Assembly (NCBI GenBank): GCA_023399455.1
Contig: JAEWPN010000148.1
Location: 1 to 38,002, forward strand
From: Bacillota bacterium
GTDB lineage: Bacteria; Bacillota; Clostridia; Lachnospirales; Lachnospiraceae
DNA length: 38,002 nt
Direction of reading: 5' to 3'
Made by a program: the position numbers and the translations under genes. Below the pieces are notes generated by a model. It was not told the origin of the DNA and did not search any database. It worked only from the letters and a program-made list of their open reading frames with translations. The first letter of the stretch is position 1, and every line of letters starts with the position of its first letter. Below, one piece after another: positions 32,775 through 38,002 of the stretch.

Positions 32775-35021
32775 ATGCGAAGGCCCCTATGTCTGTTTTG
32801 CCTGACATTTGTGGTGACACTGGTTTTTTGCATGCGGTTTATACCGATGCCCGTCCCCGATTACGGAAGCTTGGACGGGCAGCAGCTTCTACTGGAGGGT
32901 CAGGTTTATCAAAAGGAGTACCGGATATTCGAAGACGGTGATAACGTCAAAACGGTTCTTATTCTCTATCTGAAATCAATTCATATTCCGAGCAGGTCGG
33001 AACATTCTATCAAAATTCCACAAGAACGATTACAAAATATTATGTGTTATATGGCGTCTGAGACGGAACCTTCCATCGGGAATACGGTACGGGTGGAGGG
33101 TACTGTGCAGTGTTTTCGCGAAGCTTCCAATCCGGGAGAATTCGATGTGCGCGATTACTACCGCATCATGAAACTGGACTTCAAACTGAACAAGGCGAGG
33201 CTAACGGCTTGCAGTATGGAATACGACAAGCTGCGTGAAGGGTTATATCTCATTAAAAAGAAGTTTAGCGTTTCGTTGGATAAGTGTTTTAACGAAGAGG
33301 ACGCCTCCATCATGAAGGCTATGCTTTTGGGAGATACGGGCAATATGGATGAAGAAATAAAGGAGCTTTACAAGCAAAGCGGAATCATTCATATTCTGGC
33401 GATTTCCGGCATGCACATTTCTATGATAGGAATGGGGCTGTATAAGCTGCTTACGAGCCTTAGGGTGCCCGATAAATTAAGCGTGTTCATCTGCATAGGA
33501 GCTATCTGGTGCTATGGGATAATGACAGGAATGGGAGCGTCGGCGATGCGGGCTATCGTCATGTTCGGATTGCATTTTGTCGCCCGCATGATAGGGCGGA
33601 CCTATGACATGCTGACCTCACTTTCGCTGGCGGCAGTGCTCCTTCTCATAGAACAGCCCCGGTATGTGGAGCACAGCGGATTCTTATTTTCCTTCGGAGC
33701 GATTGCGGCGCTTGGCCTGCTTATGCCGGTGTTATGGGAGGCGGACAGGAAGCCGCGGGGGAGCGGCGGACAACTGTGGAAAGGTGCCCGTAGGATGCGG
33801 CAGGCGCTTGCTTCAGGCGGGGCGGTCGCATTGGCACAGCTCCCGGTCCATCTTATTTTTTATTATCAATTCCCGATGTGTTCTATTCTCATAAATCTTA
33901 TTATAATTCCCCTTTCAACAATTGTTATGTACAACGGAATGTTTTGTATGCTGACAGGAGATTCTTTGACCTTTATTGCCAGAAAAGCGGCATATATCAA
34001 TTCAGCTATCCTTTGGATTTATGAAAAATCCTGTATGTTATGCGAGAAGGCGGCTTATGGAAATATTATAGCAGGGAAGCCGGAACGCTGGCAGGTGGAA
34101 ATATATATTCTCATGCTGGCATTCCTGTCCGCCGTGGGAAGAAAAATGTCCTCTTGGTGGAAGGCACAATGGATAATCGTTGCTCTTGCCCTACTGATAT
34201 TTCGAAATGACGGAGAGCTTTCCATAACCGTATTGGACGTAGGGCAGGGAGACAGCATACATATAAGGAGTGAGGCAGGAATGAATTATTTGATCGATGG
34301 CGGAAGCACTTCTAAAAGCGATGTGGGAAATTATCAGTTGATTCCGTATTTGAAGTCTCAAGGGGTGGAGCGGCTGGAGGCGGTTTTTGTGACGCATGCG
34401 GATGCGGATCACTACAACGGGATAGAAACGCTTATGGAAGCCTCTGATAAAGGAGGAATAAAGATTGCCGGCCTCATTTTGCCGGATATCGGGGAAAGTG
34501 CAAAGAGTGAAGCTTATGAAAAGCTGATAAAGGAAGCGAAAGCGCATCGCATCAATGTGAGATATATGAGCAGGGGGCAATTCTTTGAAAACGGAGAAAT
34601 GCGGATTACTTGTGTCCACCCATATGAGGGTTATGATACATCGGATACCAATGAATATTCACTCGTTTTATATCTGCGTTATGAAAACTTCAGTGCGCTC
34701 TTTACCGGAGATGTGGAAGGAGAAGGGGAGGAACAGTTAAAGCGGTATATGGGGGAAAGCGGTATATTACAAGGGACTATTTCTCTTCTTAAGGTAGCGC
34801 ACCATGGCTCCGGCAATTCTACAAGCGAAGAATTGCTTAAGCTTCTGCACCCACGGCTTGCGCTAATTTCCTGTGCCGAAAAAAACAGCTACGGACATCC
34901 CCATCCGGATTTGCTGGACCGTTTGGAAAATCAAAAATGTGAAGTTTACATAACAAAAGATAAAGGCGCGATTACTGTACACACGGATGGGAGGAGAATA
35001 GAAATTGGGACATTCAAATGA
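32775..35021 (+). CDS. comEC: ComEC/Rec2-type DNA-uptake channel protein
   Basis: 748 residues in three parts: an N-terminal soluble region after TM segments (~25-165, DUF4131-like), a polytopic Competence domain (~185-480; GIIHILAISGMHISMIGMG is the hallmark), and a C-terminal metallo-beta-lactamase-like domain (~485-748) with LDVGQGDSIHI, THADADH (His541, Asp543, Asp545, His546) and KVAHHGSGNST. Metal ligands are present, so nuclease activity on the non-transported strand is possible. It starts 28 bp after the GerMN gene (GGAGGAGG before ATG) and ends 81 bp before holA. Confidence 0.96.
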   Translation: MRRPLCLFCLTFVVTLVFCMRFIPMPVPDYGSLDGQQLLLEGQVYQKEYRIFEDGDNVKTVLILYLKSIHIPSRSEHSIKIPQERLQNIMCYMASETEPSIGNTVRVEGTVQCFREASNPGEFDVRDYYRIMKLDFKLNKARLTACSMEYDKLREGLYLIKKKFSVSLDKCFNEEDASIMKAMLLGDTGNMDEEIKELYKQSGIIHILAISGMHISMIGMGLYKLLTSLRVPDKLSVFICIGAIWCYGIMTGMGASAMRAIVMFGLHFVARMIGRTYDMLTSLSLAAVLLLIEQPRYVEHSGFLFSFGAIAALGLLMPVLWEADRKPRGSGGQLWKGARRMRQALASGGAVALAQLPVHLIFYYQFPMCSILINLIIIPLSTIVMYNGMFCMLTGDSLTFIARKAAYINSAILWIYEKSCMLCEKAAYGNIIAGKPERWQVEIYILMLAFLSAVGRKMSSWWKAQWIIVALALLIFRNDGELSITVLDVGQGDSIHIRSEAGMNYLIDGGSTSKSDVGNYQLIPYLKSQGVERLEAVFVTHADADHYNGIETLMEASDKGGIKIAGLILPDIGESAKSEAYEKLIKEAKAHRINVRYMSRGQFFENGEMRITCVHPYEGYDTSDTNEYSLVLYLRYENFSALFTGDVEGEGEEQLKRYMGESGILQGTISLLKVAHHGSGNSTSEELLKLLHPRLALISCAEKNSYGHPHPDLLDRLENQKCEVYITKDKGAITVHTDGRRIEIGTFK

Positions 35022-35043
35022 TTTATCGAGGATTGCGGAAGGT

Positions 35044-35072
35044 TTGACAGAGAAATAAAAGATATTTATAAT
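35044..35072 (+). promoter_or_regulatory. Perfect sigma-A promoter of holA
   Basis: TTGACA (35044-35049), 17-bp spacer, TATAAT (35067-35072): both hexamers match consensus exactly. Start near 35079, leader ~24 nt. It lets holA be expressed independently of comEC. Confidence 0.85.
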
Positions 35073-35102
35073 GAAAAAGTAAATACGACAAAAGGAGATA
35101 TT

Positions 35103-36080
35103 ATGCAGCGTATCAACGAGGATATCAAGACGGGACAATTGAAAAATATATATCTTTTATACGGAGAAGAGGCATACCTTCGCAAGCAGTATCGCGATAG
35201 GCTTAAAAGCGCGCTCACGGATGAGGAAGATACAATGAATTATAATTATTTTGAAGGAAAGGATGTATCTTCCGGCGCAGTAATCGATTTGGCGGAAACC
35301 ATGCCTTTTTTCGCGGACCGTCGCGTGATTATCATCGAGAATAGCGGACTTTTCAAGCAGGGAGGCGAAACTCTGGCAGAATATTTGAACGAGCCCTCTG
35401 CGACGTCTTACTTCGTTTTTGTGGAGACGGAAGCGGATAAGAGGAGCAGACTCTTTAAAACGGTATCTGCGAAAGGAACTGCTGTGGAATTCCCTGTTCA
35501 GAGCGAGGAGACGCTTCAGAAATGGGTTCTTGGCATGATAAAGAAAGAGGATAAGAAGATATCTGCTTCATCTCTCCGTCATTTTATGGAAAAGACAGGA
35601 ACGGATATGGAGAATATCCGCAAGGAGTTAGAAAAGCTGATGTGTTACTGCATGGAAAAGGATACGGTGACAGAGCAGGATATCGAGGACATATGTACTC
35701 ACAGGGTGAGCAACCATATTTTTGATATGGTGAATGCCATTGCGGATAAAAAGCAGAAAGCGGCCCTGAATCTGTATTATGATTTGCTGGCGTTAAAGGA
35801 GCCGCCGATGCGCATTCTCTTTTTGATTGCAAGGCAGTATAATATGCTTCTTCAGGTGAAAGAACTAAAAACAAAGGGCTATGATAATAAAAGGATCGGG
35901 GAAAAGGTTGGACTTCTGCCTTTTATCGCGGGAAAGTATGCTGTTCAGGCTTCCAAATTCAGCGGCGGGGATTTGAAGAGTGCGCTGGAGGCTTGTGTGG
36001 AGGCAGAGGAATCGGTAAAGACAGGGAGAATGAATGATGTGATGAGTGTGGAGCTGCTGATTGTGAAGTATAGTGGGTAG
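35103..36080 (+). CDS. holA: DNA polymerase III delta subunit
   Basis: 325 residues. HolA features: N-terminal LKNIYLLYGEEAYLRKQYRDRLK, NYNYFEGKDVS, PFFADRRVIIIENSGLF, then the helical clamp-loader part with KTGTDMENIRKELEKLMCYC and DICTHRVSNHIFDMVNAIADKK. Delta opens the beta clamp for loading and sits in the tau/delta/delta' complex. The gene is next to comEC in many Firmicutes, so this is normal context. AAAGGAG precedes the ATG, and a consensus promoter lies 31 bp upstream. Confidence 0.95.
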   Translation: MQRINEDIKTGQLKNIYLLYGEEAYLRKQYRDRLKSALTDEEDTMNYNYFEGKDVSSGAVIDLAETMPFFADRRVIIIENSGLFKQGGETLAEYLNEPSATSYFVFVETEADKRSRLFKTVSAKGTAVEFPVQSEETLQKWVLGMIKKEDKKISASSLRHFMEKTGTDMENIRKELEKLMCYCMEKDTVTEQDIEDICTHRVSNHIFDMVNAIADKKQKAALNLYYDLLALKEPPMRILFLIARQYNMLLQVKELKTKGYDNKRIGEKVGLLPFIAGKYAVQASKFSGGDLKSALEACVEAEESVKTGRMNDVMSVELLIVKYSG

Positions 36081-36221
36081 GGGGTGTTTTTGTGTAATGG
36101 GGAGGTTGTGAAGGACTTTCTTCGCTGAGGTTACGGGATTACACTTAAAATCAAGGCAGAGAACGAGGGAATGAAGGATTAGAATGAAAATAAGTAAAAA
36201 ATGAAAGGAATGGATGAAAAA

Positions 36222-36668
36222 ATGAGTAAGATTGAGGAAATCAGGACGGAAATGGTGACGGCTATGAAGAATAAGGATAAGGATAGAAAAGAAACCTTGT
36301 CTATGCTGCTTGGAGCGCTTAAGAATAAGGCGATTGATAAGCGGGAGGATTTGACGGAGGCCGAGGAGTATGAGGTAATTAAGAAAGAGATCAAACAGAC
36401 GAAGGAGACGATGGAGCTTGCTCCGGAGAACAGGGTAGATATTAAGGAACAGTGTAAAAAGCGGCTGGAGGTACTTGGTGAGTTTGCGCCGGATGAGATG
36501 AGCGAGGAAGCGATCCGGGGAGTGATAAGGGAAGTGCTGGGTGATTTGGGAATTGAAAGTCCGTCTGCGAAGGATAAAGGCCGGGTGATGAAGGAATTGA
36601 TGCCGAAGGTGAAGGGGAAAGCGGATGGTGCTTTGGTGAATAAGATCGTTGCAGAGCTTTTGGGTTAA
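36222..36668 (+). CDS. yqeY: GatB/YqeY domain protein
   Basis: 148 residues from ATG 36222 (MSKIEEIRTEMVTAMKNKDK); in-frame ATGs at 36201 and 36210 are possible, but AAAGGA at 36203-36208 would then lie inside the gene. The YqeY pattern is clear: helical N-terminal half (LSMLLGALKNKAIDKRE), EYEVIKKEIKQTKE, and the C-terminal domain with SAKDKGRVMKELMPKVKGKADGALVNKIV. YqeY shares the C-terminal tRNA-binding domain of GatB and is thought to act in amidotransferase-type reactions on tRNA. Spacing to holA is 141 bp. Confidence 0.94.
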   Translation: MSKIEEIRTEMVTAMKNKDKDRKETLSMLLGALKNKAIDKREDLTEAEEYEVIKKEIKQTKETMELAPENRVDIKEQCKKRLEVLGEFAPDEMSEEAIRGVIREVLGDLGIESPSAKDKGRVMKELMPKVKGKADGALVNKIVAELLG

Positions 36669-36828
36669 ATGTAAATCGCGATTTGTGTTATAAAAGTACG
36701 AAAAAGTGTGAATTTTCTGTGAAAGCCCTTTAACATCAAATACAAATATCCGACATAAAGGATAGGAATGGATGCCTCAGATGCTTACAGGATGTTAAAT
36801 ATACAGCCCAAAAGAAAGGCGGCAGATT

Positions 36829-37287
36829 ATGTCTATGAAAATTGACGAGTATTTAAGCAGTATCGGAGCAATCTCAACACAGGCTGCACAGAAAACTTCA
36901 GCAGCAGAAGAAACTACGAAAGAGGCTGAAAGCGACAGCTATATTGCTTCGGAAATTGATTCGACAGCGGCATTTCCATGTGATACCTACAATGATATCC
37001 TGGATTTGCTTAGGAGTGTTAAGGCGCAGATGTCGGAAGACAGTACACAATCAGATTCATCAGAAGAGGCAGAGGAGACAAACGGTACTGCAGGAGTGAC
37101 AGGCGGCGGAAGCTCCGAAAGCGAGGGAGAAGAAACGACAACGCAGATTGTTGTGGCAGACGGAGTTATGTATCTGGAGACTACAACCACGTCCGGTGGT
37201 ATTACGACAATAACCCGCACGGTAATAAGTGATAACGGTGAGAAGGAAGCGCTTCTCAATGAAGAGACGGAAAACGCTGACGTATAA
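36829..37287 (+). CDS. Hypothetical Ser/Thr/Glu-rich protein (152 aa)
   Basis: I do not recognise this family. The first ~60 residues look structured (IDEYLSSIGAI; CDTYNDILDLLRSVKAQM), the middle (~75-105) is a low-complexity Ser/Glu/Thr stretch, and the last part has a short beta-like pattern (VVADGVMYLETTTTSGGITTI). No signal peptide, TM segment or lipobox. AAAGGCGG lies before the ATG, and a strong terminator closes the gene, which supports it being real. A weak sigma-28-like promoter (TAAC-N14-TCCGACAT, 36731-36756) lies upstream. Confidence 0.65.
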   Translation: MSMKIDEYLSSIGAISTQAAQKTSAAEETTKEAESDSYIASEIDSTAAFPCDTYNDILDLLRSVKAQMSEDSTQSDSSEEAEETNGTAGVTGGGSSESEGEETTTQIVVADGVMYLETTTTSGGITTITRTVISDNGEKEALLNEETENADV

Positions 37288-37339
37288 ACCTGATACGCTG
37301 CTTTATCCGTAATCATTATATAATTCTAAGTGCAGAAAG

Positions 37340-37380
37340 TCTTTCCAAGGTGTCTTTTGACATCGGGGAAAGATTTTTTT
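37340..37380 (+). terminator. Intrinsic terminator after the 36829 gene
   Basis: TCTTTCC (from 37340) pairs with GGAAAGA (ending 37373); TGTC/GACA extends the stem after a short internal loop; seven T residues follow (37374-37380). The most convincing rho-independent terminator in the right end of the window. Confidence 0.85.
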
Positions 37381-37390
37381 GAACCGAAAG

Positions 37391-37428
37391 TCAAAGTCCG
37401 TTTTATTGGACTTATAAAATGATATAAT
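37391..37428 (+). promoter_or_regulatory. Extended -10 promoter with inverted repeat before the 37474 gene
   Basis: TG-A-TATAAT at 37420-37428 is an extended -10 with no good -35. AAGTCC and GGACTT form a 6-bp inverted repeat just upstream (about 37394-37413), a possible operator. Confidence 0.55.
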
Positions 37429-37473
37429 AAAAGAAAGGACAAAAATATTTGTGAGTGAAAGGAATGAAGTAAT

Positions 37474-37875
37474 ATGAGAAAAGAGAAAAAATGCACATTT
37501 ATTGAAAAAAAATATTTAGCTGTAACGTTATTATTTATAGGGGTTATTTTATTTTGTGCGAAGGGAACAGTGATGAGCCGGGAAATGGATGGAAATCTGG
37601 CGGACAGACAGTATTATCGCACAATAGAGAATAAATATATTGGAGAAATGAGGGATGTACTGGAGGAATGCGGATATAAGAACTGCGGTATAACGATGAC
37701 GAAGGTAATGGAAAAGGATGTGCCAGATAAGTATACCGTTTTAATTCATCATAAAAGGCTTCGGAGCCTGGATGAAACCAGAAAGGAGAGCCTTGAGGCG
37801 GAGCTTTCGGGCGTGAGCTTCCCCGTGGAAGAGAGCAGGTTTTTCTATGTGTTTTTGGGATCTGAAAATGATTAG
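37474..37875 (+). CDS. Small membrane-anchored protein of unknown function (133 aa)
   Basis: 133 residues: charged N-terminus (MRKEKKCTFIEKKY), one TM helix (~14-31, LAVTLLFIGVILFCAKGT), then ~100 extracytoplasmic residues with two cysteines (CGYKNCG). No lipobox. The sequence around RTIENKYIGEMRDVLEECGYKNCG looks alpha-helical and SGVSFPVEESRFFYVFLG beta-like. I cannot name the family. GAAAGG lies 11 nt before the ATG with a tiny frame ATG-AAG-TAA between. The TM plus short domain is like many small sporulation or envelope proteins; this is only a guess. Confidence 0.72.
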   Translation: MRKEKKCTFIEKKYLAVTLLFIGVILFCAKGTVMSREMDGNLADRQYYRTIENKYIGEMRDVLEECGYKNCGITMTKVMEKDVPDKYTVLIHHKRLRSLDETRKESLEAELSGVSFPVEESRFFYVFLGSEND

Positions 37876-37887
37876 AGCAGGAAAAGC

Positions 37888-37916
37888 ATGACAAGTTGAC
37901 GGCTGGGTATTATAAT
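37888..37916 (+). promoter_or_regulatory. Sigma-A promoter before the DUF1653-type gene
   Basis: ATGACA (37888-37893, 5 of 6 consensus), 17-bp spacer, TATAAT (37911-37916, perfect). Start near 37923, leader ~38 nt. Confidence 0.65.
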
Positions 37917-37960
37917 AGTAAGGACAAGGTTAAAATTCAAGAAAGAAGTGAGGATACATT

Positions 37961-38002
37961 ATGCAGCATATACCGCAGCCACATGAGATTTACAGGCATT
38001 TC
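37961..38002 (+). CDS. Start of a DUF1653-type gene (3' cut by window end)
   Basis: Only 14 codons are visible: ATG at 37961 encoding MQHIPQPHEIYRHF, with GTGAGGA as ribosome site and a good promoter upstream. The beginning resembles DUF1653 proteins, which start with a P-x-x-Y-R-H-F-K-G motif. The remaining protein is outside the window, so this call is provisional. Confidence 0.55.
   Translation, partial: MQHIPQPHEIYRHF

Noticed and set aside
36671..36690. 12-bp palindrome AAATCGCGATTT after yqeY
   Set aside because: No loop, no U-run and no linked promoter; too short to be meaningful alone.
1..38002. CRISPR arrays, tRNA/rRNA genes, prophage or insertion sequences with transposase
   Set aside because: No regularly spaced direct repeats, no tRNA-like cloverleaf ending in CCA and no transposase or integrase reading frame was seen by eye; a tRNA scan would settle the RNA part.

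Overview
The window looks like a chromosomal segment of a spore-forming anaerobic Firmicute of the Lachnospiraceae type (Clostridium cluster XIVa). The pointers are a SpoVAE-type spore protein, a tRNA-dependent T-box in front of the trp operon, the uncommon short form of ArgC, a desulfoferrodoxin-type protein for anaerobic oxidant defence, a GerMN lipoprotein, and moderate GC with AAAGGAG-type ribosome sites. No rRNA, tRNA, CRISPR array, phage or insertion-sequence transposase was seen. Nearly everything is ordinary housekeeping and biosynthesis; the unusual content lies in non-coding DNA and domain fusions.

Layout. 1-2499: 3' end of an FtsX-type permease and two ABC ATPases (exporter). 2500-6252: a sulfur/redox module with a four-domain CoA-disulfide-reductase-like protein (FAD reductase, rhodanese, TusA, DsrE-like), a thioredoxin and a convergent Crp/Fnr regulator; a Crp-like palindrome sits at about -41 of the reductase promoter. 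6379-9247: a run starting at a promoter disturbed by a small palindromic insertion (small protein, RidA, shikimate-kinase-like protein, EamA exporter, HTH-desulfoferrodoxin fusion). 9257-16287: consensus promoter, Trp T-box (specifier TGG), an extra three-arm inverted-repeat element containing a second terminator, then trpE-G-D-C-F-B-A. 16447-19545: spoVAE, a small conserved protein, a DegV protein, an orphan LytTR regulator and a DUF1294 membrane protein. 19593-26570: arginine cluster with divergent argG and argC-(YbaK)-(GNAT)-argJ-argB-argD; the divergent promoter region carries two ARG-box-like sites 21 bp apart over the argC promoter. 26586-28723: an orphan solute-binding protein and a half-size DMT transporter whose start codon lies in a perfect 15-bp inverted repeat. 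28737-36668: comEA, OmpR-type regulator, histidine kinase, GerMN lipoprotein, comEC, holA (own perfect sigma-A promoter) and yqeY. 36829-38002: two uncharacterised proteins, a strong terminator and the beginning of a DUF1653-type gene.

How it fits together. The biosynthetic blocks appear separately controlled: Trp genes by tRNA-Trp charging (T-box) and Arg genes by an ArgR-like repressor (inferred; no argR gene here). The redox block is probably controlled by the neighbouring cysteine-containing Crp/Fnr protein. The com block joins DNA-uptake homologues with a two-component system. Best candidates for something new are the 27-bp palindromic element found twice in opposite orientations (once with a perfect 8-bp flanking duplication that copies a -10 box), the three-arm element inside the trp leader, and the start-codon-sequestering inverted repeat before the DMT transporter. 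All functional statements are homology or motif inferences from reading the sequence; no database search was run.
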